From positions 156,126,858 through 156,190,857 of the forward strand of contig NC_084794.1 of the NCBI RefSeq assembly GCF_963169125.1: a stretch of DNA of 64,000 bases. The letters are read 5' to 3'. The notes below the pieces were generated by a model that was given only the letters and a program-made list of their open reading frames with translations, was not told where the DNA came from and did no database searches. Shown in pieces: positions 1 to 11,053 of the stretch (its first letter is position 1; each line of letters starts with the position of its first letter). Position numbers and translations under genes: made by a program. The DNA is from Humulus lupulus. Taxonomy: Eukaryota; Streptophyta; Magnoliopsida; Rosales; Cannabaceae.

Positions 1-149
1 TCGATCCTCACATTGGTCAGCACGCAGCCAATGTTGAGGGTCCTTCGACCAATTGCCAACTAGTAAGAACCGAGTAGCCTCCTGAGCTTTTCCTTACCCA
101 TGCCCTTGTAAAAGAGGGAATAAAAAAGGATGTACCCTGGTACATTGCC

Positions 150-1336
150 TCTCCTAGTGACATATAGAGAAAGATGGTGGCCAAGTATCCCAAGAACATA
201 TCAAACAAGATGATGGCCAAGTATCCCAAGAAGTATGGCCTTCCTGAGATTACTTTATACAAGCCAACACCCGACCAGAGGGAAAACGTGATTGGTGGCG
301 CTTACAATGCCTGGTCGAGTTACCATATCGAGGCAAGGGCAACTTTGCCTCTACACAATTTTTTCCAAGGGGTGGCAAACTATTTTGACATTGCTTCATT
401 CCAAATAACCTCGAATGGGTATGGAGTATTGTCTACATTCTATATTCTTTACCATCATAAAAAATGGCCTGAGCCTACTCCCCACGAGATCAACTACCTG
501 TTCAATCTCAAATCCAACCCTAACAAAAATACGGGGTTCTTCCATTACTGCCATTAGAATCTGCCAACATATTCCTGACTGATATAACCTACAAGTCTAA
601 TATGGGTAAATACTTCCAAGAGTATTTCCTCACCATCGATCTCATCATAGAAAACTTATCCTTCACTTGAGGAGGTAATTTTTTCTTCCTGGATTTGTTC
701 AAATCTCCGATCATTTCTTCCTTCTTTGTCTTAGTCTGTTTTGTCGAATATAGGCTCATCGTTCTGACCAGAGCCTACCCAAGGAATGGTAGAGAGGGTT
801 GTGGCCCTGGCCAGCATGACCCTTGTCGAGAAAAGTTCAAGGAGCTTGTAATTGAAAATAATTTAATGTTTGTTGGCCTTTTGGAGCCTCATCAAGATGT
901 GAGGGAGTTGACTTCTAGGAGTGCCACAAGAGAAGGCACTTAGGAGAAAATTTCTTCTGATCAGCCACAAAATGTCTCCCAACCCCCAAGTGTCGACCAA
1001 CGGGAGTCACCATCAGGGAGACAAGCTCCAATCCCCAACCAGAACCTATTCCCCCTTCCCAAAATCTACCCGAGCACCCAGGTCAGGTATATGACTTGTC
1101 TGAGGATGAAAATGGTATGGATTTCTCAATTATTTTAAATATGTTGCCCATTCCTAATAGTATGTTCGATAGGAATGACAACTTTAATTTTCCGACAAGT
1201 AGCTTTAATTTAGATTTCTTCAAGGAGGATAATGTTCATAGCAGTAGTAACTTAGATAACGTAGCGACCAATGATTGTAGTTCGGGTTTAATACTTAGAA
1301 TTCTTCCTTGTTGATCATCATGAATTCTTGTTGACA
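150..1336 (+). pseudogene. Element G antisense ORF, 5' half (Transposase_28-like domain)
   Basis: The longest open stretch is 174-557. It contains the pattern 'LPLHNFFQGVANYFDIAS' followed by a glycine and a hydrophobic run, which aligns with the antisense ORF of element F (24850-25010, 'IPLHPFFVAVLNYFDLAP'). That pattern is the core of the Pfam family called putative gypsy type transposon. The frame shifts near 555 (continuing through about 560-665) and a later acidic, serine-rich portion is readable at 1096-1314. The ORF is then interrupted by element A, which appears to have landed in an intron: the text after A runs into a pyrimidine-rich acceptor ending at 9412. Function of the family is unknown. 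Stops and the frameshift make it non-coding now. Confidence 0.65.
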
Positions 1337-1341
1337 CTTTA

Positions 1342-2268
1342 TGTAACGACCCAAATTCACTAATAAGGCTTAAGGGCCGTGATTAGTGTGTCGGGAGGGC
1401 ATAATTGGAATATATGTTATTTAATGATTAAAAGTATGCTATATGACTATTTGAATATCTGAGATGCATGACTATGTGTATTAGTCTGCATGTAGGCCCT
1501 GATTAGGTTAGAAAGGGCATAATTGTAATTTTTGCTCGTTGAGGGCATAACTGTATATATATGTGATAATTGTTGAGACCACAATATTATGTGGATATAT
1601 TTGTAATCTGTGACTCGAGACGATCCTAGTGAGCGAGTTAGCGGAAAAGTCACGGCGGGGGTTTATACCTGGTTTGGGGCGAGCCTGGGGGTATTTCTGG
1701 GAATTTGGAGAGTATATTGGGGTCAATTTTGACATTGAGGAATATAATTGGTGATTAGTTAGGTGTCGGGAAGTAAGTGATAAATATTAGAGTCACTCGA
1801 GGAATTAGCGGGAATTGGGTGAAATGACCAAAATGCCCCTAGGTTGATTTAAAGGCTTAGGGATAAAAGGGAGGGTATCTTGGTCATTTGAGTTAAAAAT
1901 TGGGATAAGGATAACTATTGCTTTATGCCTTAGTGGGAAAAGTCTAGAGTCTGAAAGAAAAGAAAAAAAGAAAGGCAAAGAAGGAAAGAAAGGGGATTGG
2001 AAGTCTACTCTTTTCTCTCTCTCATTTCAAGTTTTCTTCACCATCTCTTGAGGATTTTTGGGGCAGAAACTTAGGGAGAATCAGAGCAGAAGCTTGAGGT
2101 TAAGGTCTTTGATATGGCTAGAGGAATTGGCAGGGATTTAGCAAGAACAAACCATTCAGTTGAGGTACGACTTTGAGGTTTTCTTCAGTTTCTGGTTTCC
2201 ATGTTGAACTAAGATGTTCAAGCTAAATTTGGTGGGAATTCTAGGGAATTCAAGCTAAGGGTTTGAGG
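1342..2268 (+). repeat. Element A left (5') LTR, truncated
   Basis: This matches the right LTR from 7003 to about 7943 base for base with scattered differences, then diverges abruptly after a shared GGGTTTGAGG. The next sequence is 5' untranslated internal DNA similar to the leader of element B near 37550. About 1.44 kb of LTR, the primer-binding site and some leader were therefore deleted in one step. The 3' part of the LTR, present at 7944-9383, has no counterpart here. Confidence 0.85.
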
Positions 2269-2447
2269 CATGCTTATCAGCATTGCTATGCATGTGAATG
2301 AATATATGGAAGAATATTTGGATAAATTGCTATGAAATTGATTGCTTGTGAATGATTGGAGTTCCAGTGATGGATTATGAAAGGATTATTACCCTATCAT
2401 CGTAGTCTGATTGCCGAGTCGTTGATTGCAGAATGACTTGGATAATT
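2269..2447 (+). other. Element A remaining 5' leader
   Basis: Internal leader between the truncated LTR and gag. No primer-binding site is present because the deletion removed it. The text AGGCATGCTTATCAGCATTG is recognisably related to the leader of element B on the other strand (near 37555-37570). Nothing else is visible here. Confidence 0.55.
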
Positions 2448-3676
2448 ATGTGTCCAAGAAAATCTACGCGACTAGTCAACAGGTCTGGGACTAGAGATGA
2501 TGACCAGGGCCAGACCCCTCCGCCAACCCTGAGAACTGGCAGCAGCTAATGGCAGACATGCAGGCTCGGCTACAGAGCTAAGATGAACAGATGATAATTC
2601 TGCTGCAGCAGGCTCCATCAGGGAGTGTAGCTCCTATTGTGCCACCTACAGTGGTACCTGTTGTGTAGCCAGTTGAGGTTGGGAACAAGTGGGAACCGTT
2701 GTATGAGCGGTTCAGAAAGCAACAACCCCCGATCTTTGAGGGAGGACCTGATCCACTGAAGGCTGAACAGTGGATGACCATGATTACTACCATTCTTGAT
2801 TTTATGAGGGTAGAGGGACATGACAGAGTGGCATGTGCCACATATATGCTGAGAGAGGATGCTCGAATCTGGTGGGAGGTGGCATCACAGACCAGGGATG
2901 TTACTGCTTTGACTTGGGAAGGATTCAAGGACTTACTCAGTCAGAAGTATTATAATGTTGCCATCAGGGCAGTGAAGGTAAATGAGTTTGTGGGGCTAGT
3001 TCAGGGTAGTATGACAGTTACAGAGTATGCCTTGAAATTTGACAGACTTGCGAAGTTCGCACTAGATCTTGTGCCTACAAATGCAGCTAGGCATGACAGG
3101 TTTATTAGAGGGCTTAATGCTATGATAGCCCGGGATATGAGGATTACAACAGTACCTGGAGGGACAACTTATGCCAAGGCTGTAGAGAAGGCTCTCACCG
3201 CTGAGGAAGTGGAGAATAAGATATGGAGAGAGTGTGAAGTGATACGAGAGGGCTGCAGGGCGGTGCCTCCATATGTTGGTTCTGGTAGGGGCGGAGGCCC
3301 TATTGATTTGAAGAGGAAGACCCCTGATGCATCGACCTTTCCTGGTCCTGATAGGAGAGGTCGGGGTACTCAGGGTGGCCGTCAGGGAGGCGGTGATACA
3401 TGGAGGACTTATCCTGAGTTCACGAGGTGCAAAAGACGCCATCCGGGAAAATGTCGGGCTAAGGCCTGTTATGTGTGCAGGGTGGTGGGACACCTTAAGA
3501 AAGATTGCCTGATAGTGAAGAATGGAGATGCGGGGAAGGTGGATAGCTTGACTCCAGCTCGAGTGTTCACCTTGACGCAGGCAGAGGCCGAGGCTAGCCC
3601 CTCGGTAGTGACAGGTCAGCTTTCTAGCGCTGGCACTCCTTTTACTGTATTGATTGATTTGTTTATAGTAAGGTGA
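2448..3676 (+). pseudogene. Element A gag (capsid/nucleocapsid), pseudogene
   Basis: Structural Gag protein of a Ty3/gypsy element, which would package element RNA. The ATG at 2448 is chosen because it aligns with the gag start of element D (MxPRKS...RLV). In-frame stops occur at about 2579 and 2667. From 2699 the frame is open and carries the retrotransposon gag domain (EGGPDPLKAEQW near 2740, then IWWEVAS and LTWEGFKDL). The zinc knuckle is intact near 3468-3512: C-YV-C-RVVG-H-LKKD-C, the CX2CX4HX4C pattern. The frame ends at 3676, at the lesion in the protease active site. Confidence 0.85.
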
Positions 3677-4245
3677 TTGATAGACTGTGTAGACCTAGTG
3701 AGTATTGTACTTCAGGGTTTGGGACTATTTTGCCTACAGGGGAACTGGTAGTATCTAGGAGGTGGATAAGAGCACTGTCAGTGATGGTTGATGGTAGGGA
3801 GTTATCTGTAGACTTGATTGAGTTGAGTATGGAGGACTTTGATATGATTCTAGGTATGGATTGGCTGGTTAGATATGGAGCTACCATTGACTGCAGGAAG
3901 AAGATGGTGACTTTTGAGCCAGAGGGCGAGGATCCCTTTGTTTTCGTGGGAGCGGTGCATGGACCCTGCGTACCCAAGATATCAGCACTGAAAGCTAGAG
4001 ATTTGTTACTGAGTGGATGCATAGGCTTTCTGGCTAGTGTGGTGGATACCACCTGGGTTTCATCAGTAGGACCGGAGGAGACCAGATTGGTTCGTGAGTT
4101 CTTGGATGTGTTTCCTGAGGATTTTCCTGGATTGCCACCACATAGAGAGATTCAGTTTGTCATTGAATTGGCGCTGGGGAAAGAGCCAGTGTTGAGGGCA
4201 CCATATAGGATGGCGCCGGCAGAACTGAAGGAACTAAAGATATAG
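3640..4245 (+). pseudogene. Element A protease region with active site deleted
   Basis: Aspartic protease region that would cleave the Gag-Pol polyprotein. Element D has the catalytic pattern DSGATHSF here. In A the text runs from GTATTGATTGAT straight to TTGTTTATAG, so about 19-20 bases that encode the catalytic motif are missing and the frame shifts. The protein then reads on from 3673 (IDRLCRPSEY..., then DFDMILGMDWL, the flap and C-terminal part of the fold) to a TAG at 4243. The lack of the catalytic aspartate alone would abolish processing. Confidence 0.82.
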
Positions 4246-5085
4246 TTGCAGGAGCTCTTGGATTTGGGGTTTATCAGGCCTAGTTACTCGCCATGGGGTG
4301 CTCCAGTTTTATTTGTAAAGAAGAAGGACGGAACTTTGAGAATGTGCATAGACTACAGGGAATTGAACAAGTTGACTATCAAGAATAAGTATCCCCTTCC
4401 AAGGATTGATGACTTGTTTGTTTAGCTGCAGGGTAAGACGGTGTTCTCAAAGATTGATCTTCAATCTGGTTATCACCAGCTGAGGATCAAGGATGAGGAT
4501 ATACCGAAGATGGCTTTCCAAACGCGGTACGGGCACTATGAGTTTTTGGTCATGTCGTTTGGTTTGACCAATGCCCCAACAGCCTTCATGGACTTGATGA
4601 ACAGAGTGTTCAAGGATTTTCTAGATCAGTTCGTTATTGTCTTCATCGACGACATCTTAGTGTACTCCAGTTCAAAGGCAGAGCACGAGATTCATCTTCG
4701 ACAGGTTCTTCAGAGGTTGAGGGAGCATCAGTTGTACGCCAAGTTTAAGAAATGTGATTTTTGGTTACCAGAAGTGACATTCCTTGGACATATCGTGGGT
4801 GCAGATGGGATTAGGGTGGATCCATCTAAGGGAGAGGCGGTTAGGGATTGGCCGAGGCCAAGGAGCACCTCGGAGGTGCAGAGTTTTCTTGGTTTGGCGG
4901 GTTATTACAGACGGTTTGTAGAGGGTTTCTCGAAGATAGCGGCACCGATGACAGAATTGACATGGAAGAATCTGAAGTTTATCGTCTCAGACAAGTGTGA
5001 AGACAATTTCCAAGAGCTGAAGCGACGACTTATTTCGGCGCCTGTGTTGAGTCTTCCTTCAGGGGAAGGGAAGTTTGTGGTCTAA
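4246..5085 (+). pseudogene. Element A reverse transcriptase, pseudogene
   Basis: Reverse transcriptase that would copy element RNA into cDNA. Visible motifs are [22 protein letters not shown] (about 4267-4330), YRELN, '[12 protein letters not shown]' (about 4450), 'MSFGLTNAP' and the catalytic '[10 protein letters not shown]' at about 4645. The thumb region with [11 protein letters not shown] and [11 protein letters not shown] follows. Stops at 4243 (TAG before LQE), 4423 (TAG before LQG) and 5083 interrupt it. Several replace a glutamine codon found in relatives, as expected for C-to-T change. Confidence 0.9.
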
Positions 5086-5580
5086 TGCGATGGATCAAGG
5101 TTGGGTTTAGGCTATGTGTTGATCCAGAATGAGAAGGTTATAGCTTATGCATCACGACAGCTGAAGGAGTATGAACAGCGGTATCCTATCCATGATTTGG
5201 AGCTAGCAGCGGTGGTATTTGAACTGAAGATTTGGTGACATTATCTTTATGGGGAGAAGTGCGAGGTATACACTGACCATAAGAGTCTGAAATATTTATT
5301 TATACAGAAGGACTTGAACATGAGACAGAGGCGTTGGCTAGAGTTGGTGAAAGATTATGATTGTGATATTCTTTACCACTTGGGGAAAGTCAATGTAGTG
5401 GCAGATGCATCGAGCCGGAGAGGCCCAAGTCAGTTGTATAGTTCCATTCACATCTCAAGGGAGTTAGCTGATGAGATGGTCAGAGCGGGGATAGAGTTGG
5501 TGGTAGGTCGATTGGCCAATATTACTCTGCAGTCGACCCTGCTAGAGCGAGTCAGAGAGGGACAATTGGTAGACGCTTAG
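5086..5580 (+). pseudogene. Element A RNase H, pseudogene
   Basis: RNase H domain of Pol, which would remove the RNA strand of the RNA-DNA hybrid. Readable motifs are the start CDGSRLGLG in place of the usual CDAS, the mid-domain [10 protein letters not shown], and TDHKSLKY at 5275-5298, with [15 protein letters not shown] and the VADAxSRR tail before 5430. A TGA near 5236 and a TAG at 5578 break the frame. Confidence 0.85.
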
Positions 5581-6989
5581 TTACAGGAGATTAGAGAGAA
5601 TGTCTTAGCTGGAGTAGCTAAGGACTATTCTATATTTGAGTTTGGTTTGCTTCGGTATCAGGGACAAATTTGTGTTTCGGCTGATAAGGGGATCAGACGA
5701 GAGATTCTGGATGAGTCTCATACGACGCCGTACTCACTTCATCCGGGTACCACGAAGATGTATCAGGATCTACAGATGTTATATTGGTGGCCCAGGATGA
5801 AGAAGGATGTGGTGAAGTACATAGCCAAATGCTTAACCTGTTAGCAGGTGAAGGATGAGCATTAGCGACCAGTAGGGGTGCTTTAGCCTTTGGGTATTCC
5901 CGAGTGGAAATGGGAGGATATTACGATGGACTTTGTGGGAGGTTTACCCAGGACGGTAGGGCTTCATGACTCGGTGTGGGTGATAGTGGACAGATACACC
6001 AAGTCAGCCCATTTTCTTCCAGTGAGGTCGACATATACTGTGGATCAGTACGCTGAGTTGTACGTGAGGGAGATCGTACGTTTCCATGGGGTTCCTAAGT
6101 CTATAGTGTCAGACCGGGACCCTATCTTCACTTCCAAGTTTTGGAGTGGTTTGCAGAAGGCTATGGGAACTTAGTTGAAGTTCAGTACAACCTTTCATCC
6201 TCAGACTGACAGACAGTCTGAGAGGACGATTCAGGTGTTGGAGGATATGCTCAGAGCGTGTGTGATTGACTTTGAGGGTTCATGGAGTAAGTATCTTCTG
6301 TTGATTGAATTTTCATATAACAATAGTTACCAATCAACAATTGGAGTGGCTCCCTACGAGATGTTGTATGGGAGGAAGTGTAGATCACCCATTCATTTGG
6401 ATGAAATGGGTGAGAGAAAGTATTTGGGGCCAGATATGGTTCAGAGGACAAGTGAAGCTATAGAAATAATCCAAGCTAGGATGCTCGCCTCTCAGAGCAG
6501 ACAAAAAAGCTACGCTGATCCTAAGCATAGGGACGTGGAGTTCCAGATTGGGGACCACGTGTTTCTTCGAGTCTCACCTCTGCGAGGGGTGAGGAGGTTT
6601 GGAAAGAAGGGCTAGCTAAGCCCTAGATTCATTGGACCTCTTGAGATCCTAGAAAGGATAGGTCGAGTGGCTTACAGATTAGCCTTGCCACCATCGTTGT
6701 CTGGAGTTCATGACATATTCCATGTCTCTATGCTCCGGAAGTACGTCTCAGATGTAACTCATGTATTGAGGTATGAAGATTTGAAGTTACAGACAGATTT
6801 GGCTTATGAAGAGCAACTGGTTCAAATCCTAGATCGGAAAGATAAAGTATTGCGGAATAAGATGATTCCTCTTGTTAAAGTGTTGTGGAGGAATAGTAGG
6901 GACGAGAAGGCGACCTGGGAGCTTGAGACAACAATGTGGGATCAATATCCTGAGTTATTCAGGCAAATTTCAAGGACGAAATTCTCATT
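5581..6989 (+). pseudogene. Element A integrase with GPY/F-like module and chromodomain-like tail, pseudogene
   Basis: Integrase that would insert the cDNA. The zinc-binding HHCC region is seen at 5716-5844 (HTTPYSLHPG..., then CLTC). The catalytic core has the first aspartate in MDFVGGLPR (5926), the second in SDRDPIFTSKFW (6109) and the glutamate in the QSERTIQVLEDML segment (6210). Stops occur at about 5842, 5863, 5884, 6172 and 6613. The C-terminal module around [21 protein letters not shown] is readable from 6628. Near the end [14 protein letters not shown] and VLWRN resemble the chromodomain-like tail of Tekay/Del chromoviruses. That lineage call rests on the tail and long LTRs. Confidence 0.87.
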
Positions 6990-7002
6990 AGGAGGGGATA
7001 GT
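6990..7002 (+). other. Element A polypurine tract
   Basis: AGGAGGGGATAGT lies directly before the TGTAACGA start of the 3' LTR. This is the place and composition expected for the plus-strand primer. Element D has the same tract on the other strand. Confidence 0.8.
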
Positions 7003-9383
7003 TGTAACGACCCAAATTCACTAATAAGGCTTAAGGGCCCTAATTAGTGTGTCGAGAGGGCATAATTAGAATATATGTGATTTCATGATTAAAAGTATGC
7101 TATATGACTATTTGAATATCTGAGATGCATGACTATGTGTATTAGTATGCATGTAGGCCCTGATTAGGTTAGAAAGGGCATAATTGTAATTTTGGCCTGT
7201 TGAGGGCATAACTGTATATATATATATATATATGATAATTGTTGAGATCACATTATTATGTGGATATATTTTTAATCTGTGACTCGAGACAATCCTAGTG
7301 AGCGAGTTAGCGAAAAAGTCACGCCGAGGATTTATTCCCGGCTCGGGGAGAGCCTAGGGGTATTTCTGGGAATTTGGAGAGTATATTAGGGTCAATTTTG
7401 ACATTGAGGAATATAATTGGTGATTAGTTAGGTGTCGGGAAGTAAGCGATAAATATTAGAGTCACTCGAGGAATTAGCGGGAATTGGGTGAAATGACCAA
7501 AATGCCCCTAGGTTGATTTAAAGGCTTAGGGATAAAAGGGAGGGTGTCTTGGTCATTTGAGTTAAAAACTAGGATAAGGATAACTATTGCTTTATGCCTT
7601 AGTGGGAAAATTCTAGAGTCTGAAAGAAAAGAAAAAAAGAAAGGAAAAGAAGGAAATAAGGGGATTGGAAGTCTACTTTTTTCTCTCTCTCGATTCAAGT
7701 TTTCTTCACCATCTCTTGAGGATTTTTGGGGCAGAAACTTAGGGAGAATCAGAGTAGAAGGTTGAGGTTAAGGTCTTTGATCTGGCAGGAGGAATTGGCA
7801 GGGATTTAGCAAGAACAAACCATTCAGTTGAGGTAAGACTTTGAGGTTTTCTTCAGTTTCTGGTTTCCATGTTGAACTAAGATGTTTAAGCTAAATTTGG
7901 TGGGAATTCTAGGGAATTCAAGCTAAGGGTTTGAGGAGGAGTAATCCAAGAAGTTGTAGAGGCTAACTTAAGGTCGAATCCTCATTGAAGGTATGAAATT
8001 CTAGCTCTAAATTATGAGGTTTCGGTTGTTTTGCTGAAGTTTCTGAGTTTTGGGTCCAGCCATGGTGAATTCTATGTTTAGGGATGCATGTGATTGGGTT
8101 TTGTGTATTTGGGATGCTTGGGATGAGTTAGACATGTTAGTAATCTTGATTCTAAGTTTGGTTGAAGTTTGGAGAAGCTTTGGTAAGGTTTGGCTCGGGA
8201 AAAATCAAAGGAGGGAAAAACAGCATTTGCTGTTCTGTGACTAGCGCTAGGCCATATACCCTGGGATGATTTTGGGCTCTGTTTGTAGCGCTGTAGCGCC
8301 CTCCAAAGAGCGTTGTAGCGCTACCCTGTTTCCAGAAAGGGGTTTTTGAGTTATTTTCAAGGGTTTTTGCCAGGGGGTTCGGGGTTCGATTCCACCACCC
8401 CGTTTGGTGGAATTGGGGCTTCCTTAGGGCTCGGGATGGGACCCGAGGTTAGGTCTTGGACTTGAGGTTGGTGATGATTTTGATCTATGGTTGTGACTAG
8501 GTGTGTGCTAGGGCTCAAGGGGGATCGTGCTCAAGGATCAAAGCGAACGTAGCTAGCGAATTTAAAGGTAAGAAAACTGCACCCGGTTATGTGTTTGTGA
8601 TGGGAGTAAGAGCTCCTGATATCTGTATAATGTCAAAGATGGTATTATGCCATGGGACATGTGATAAACGACCTAAGGATGCCGTATACAATATTTGCGC
8701 ACAAGGCGCGGCTTGGCCACTGGTAGCCGAGGATAGCTTAACATTCACTGAGCTCGGTTTAAGCGGGCCGGAGTGAGTGGGATAAACAGAGGGTGCGGCC
8801 TAAGGGTGCTAACCCTAGTTATCATTTGTGAATTGATTATTTATATGAAATGATATGTTTGGTATGTTGAATACTTGATTATCATGAATGCTTGGATTGT
8901 TGAGAATAAGTTTATGTGATATGAGATATTGGATTGTCTGTTGATTGATTATGCTCTGTTATTGTGTTTTCTTGCTGGGCCTTGGCTCACGGGTGCTATG
9001 TGGTGCAGGTAATGGAAAAGGCAAGTTGGACCAATTCTGAGATGGAGAGCTGTGGAGCTGAATGTACATAGTCAGCTCTTCGGCCGCCATGGCCGAGGAG
9101 TGGATCAGGACAAGGAATACCTAACAGTCTGTTTTGCCTTAGAATGGCTAATTACTGTATTTAAATCTTGAATCTTTGTAAATGGTTCTAATCTTATTAT
9201 TTTTGGGATCCCGTGTAAACAGAAAATGTTATTTATAAGAAATGCGGCTTTTGAGACCAAAATCCTTTAATCCTAGTTCCACTGTAGTTTCAGTAACACA
9301 TTTTTAATTAAATGACTTGATTAGAAAGTCCAGCACCTTTATAAACACACAGTGTAACGGTCTTGGCTATCCAGGGCATTACA
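7003..9383 (+). repeat. Element A right (3') LTR, 2381 bp
   Basis: Starts TGTAACGACCC and ends GGGCATTACA. A (TA)n run at about 7214-7233 is longer than the same site in the left LTR. The interior has a cluster of AGCGCT palindromes at 8230-8330 and the LTR-wide conserved GGTGCAGGTAA text near 9001, also found in B, D, K and the solo LTR. Short open frames inside (for example 8050-8244 and 8501-8776) have no recognisable domain and are not shared as proteins between copies. Confidence 0.9.
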
Positions 9384-9412
9384 CTTTAACTAATCTATTC
9401 ACCCCTTTTCAG

Positions 9413-10396
9413 TGATGCAGTCCAACAATGCCTTTGACATCTAAGCATCGGGGGGCAAAACCTCTAGCTCACGAAAATCAAGCAAGAGAGAAGCTGGAGG
9501 TACCAACAGGGAACCTCCAAGTAAGAAGTCTCGGGGTATGGAGACTCCTCTACCTTCAAAAACCACTACTCCTCCTCCCTCTCCTCAACCTGAATCTTCC
9601 ACCGAGCAGGTGGATGATCCCGCTGTAAACGAGGTGTTGACCAATGCCTCCAGCTCCACAATAGACAAGCTGAAAAAAGTGGCCAAGTATCGACTTAGCA
9701 AAGAAGCTTCTGCCTCTCTTCCTTTGTAGAAAACCGACTAGGTTATTGGTCACAGTTTTAACGAGATGCTCGACGTAAGTCTTTTTTCTAACTTTTTTGT
9801 TACCCTGGTTAGTACTATTATTTTTTCTTTCACTAATCACTTTAATTTTTATATTGCTCCCAGGCCATCCTAACTATGAATAAAGGGTGGCGCCCTGTTG
9901 AAGAAGACAACTCTGAATTTGCTGAGGAGCGAAAAGCAGCAGAGGACTAGATTAAGGCCCTTAATGAGGAGCTAAGAAAGACCAAGGAGGACTTGGACAA
10001 GGACATAGCTTTAAAAGAAAAATATAAGGCTGTGTCCAAGGCTAACCATGATTAGGCGGTCAAGCTTCAAGATGACCTAGTTGCGAGTCAGAAGGAGGCC
10101 AACGAGCTGGAGGACAAGGTGAAACAACTCGAGGAGACTAATGTGAGTTACCTGGAGAGGTTTCAAGGAACAACCTTCGCCTCCTTCTACATGTTCTAGA
10201 ATAATCAAGGTGCAAACTTTGACTATCTTCCCGAGCAGATAAAGGAGTCTGAGCTTGCTCGATGTGCTGCTTATCTGAAAGAGGAGAAGAATGCCCCTAC
10301 ATTTCTTGAGATTTCTTTGGCCACGGGGATCGATGGAGAGGAGGAGGATGGAGCGACTGTCGACCAGCAGCCCCATCAAGACCCTCCAGTTCAGTG
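9413..10396 (+). pseudogene. Element G antisense ORF, 3' half with one intron and coiled coil
   Basis: Continues the ORF broken by element A. The acceptor CCCCTTTTCAG ends at 9412. The first exon is proline- and serine-rich (PPSKKSRG, then PPPSPQPESS) and ends at a consensus donor, CGAC|GTAAGT. The intron is 9775-9863 with acceptor TTGCTCCCAG. The next exon is a charged helical segment (EERKAAED, LNEELRKTKEDLDKD, KEANELEDKVKQLEE) with strong heptad character, followed by an acidic tail ending at 10396. Element F has an intron at the same place before its own coiled coil. Stops at about 9727, 9947, 10052 and 10197 disrupt it. The family role is unknown. Confidence 0.7.
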
Positions 10397-11053
10397 AATT
10401 TATTTCTTTCCTTTTGTTTTGTAATTATAACACCCGAACAACCTGTTTGTGGTGTTGAAACAATTTATTGCCCAAGGTAGTTTTATTTTATGCTAGTTTT
10501 TTAATTACATCCGAGCAGTAATGCTCGCGGTGTAAGGACATCTCTTTTTTGATATTATAACATCTACTTGCATGACTGAACTTAGCATAACACTTTTTAT
10601 TTTTGTGCAAAATCTAAAAATATTCAAAAATATTCTAAGAGTTGTTGCATGCTTGGCCTTATTTTGCTCGTCTGTTTACATATTTTCATATGTTTTGCTT
10701 GCCTTGGTATCTTATATGCCCCCCAAGTGATTGAGTAGCTTAAGGTGCTCGGTCACTTGCGACTAATACCTTTCGAACATTACTGCTTGTGTACTTATAA
10801 ATAACTATGAAAATATAGAAAAACAACACACATAATGAGAAAATACTTGTAAAAAAAATACAATAATTGGCAAGAATAATTGACTGCGCACAGTTCCTTT
10901 TATTTCGTGTTAAAAATGGACAAATTCGTGTCTGTATGAGTGATCAAACGATCTTTCTCTTATAAACGACCAGCCAAACAATTGAGCAACCCTTGTTCAA
11001 AAGCTTGTAAAAATAAAAACTAATTAAATCAAGTCATTCTTTAAAAATAAATG
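10397..11053. other. Element G spacer between antisense ORF and integrase
   Basis: AT-rich sequence with no convincing ORF. It would be the 3' end of the plus-strand antisense transcript and the 3' side of the minus-strand integrase transcript, which therefore converge here. TGCTCGG-type short repeats are seen around 10515 and 10750. No RNA gene is visible. Confidence 0.5.

Larger units (their letters stand above)
1342..9383 (+). mobile_element. Element A: Tekay/Del-like Ty3/gypsy retrotransposon, 8.0 kb, decayed
   Basis: The ends are TGTAACGACCC at 1342 and GGCATTACA at 9383, flanked by a perfect 5-bp TSD, CTTTA, at 1337-1341 and 9384-9388. Gag, protease, RT, RNase H, integrase and a chromodomain-like tail follow in order on the plus strand, with a polypurine tract directly before the 3' LTR. 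The left LTR is truncated to about 927 bp while the right one is 2381 bp. The missing segment includes the primer-binding site. About a dozen in-frame stops and a deletion over the protease active site make it inactive. It belongs to the same broad family as D, which it matches domain by domain in the opposite orientation. Confidence 0.93.

Noticed and set aside
8380..8400. B-box-like GGTTCGATTCC in the A right LTR, as a possible tRNA gene
   Set aside because: No A box or cloverleaf lies upstream, and the matching site in D's LTRs has a changed B box.
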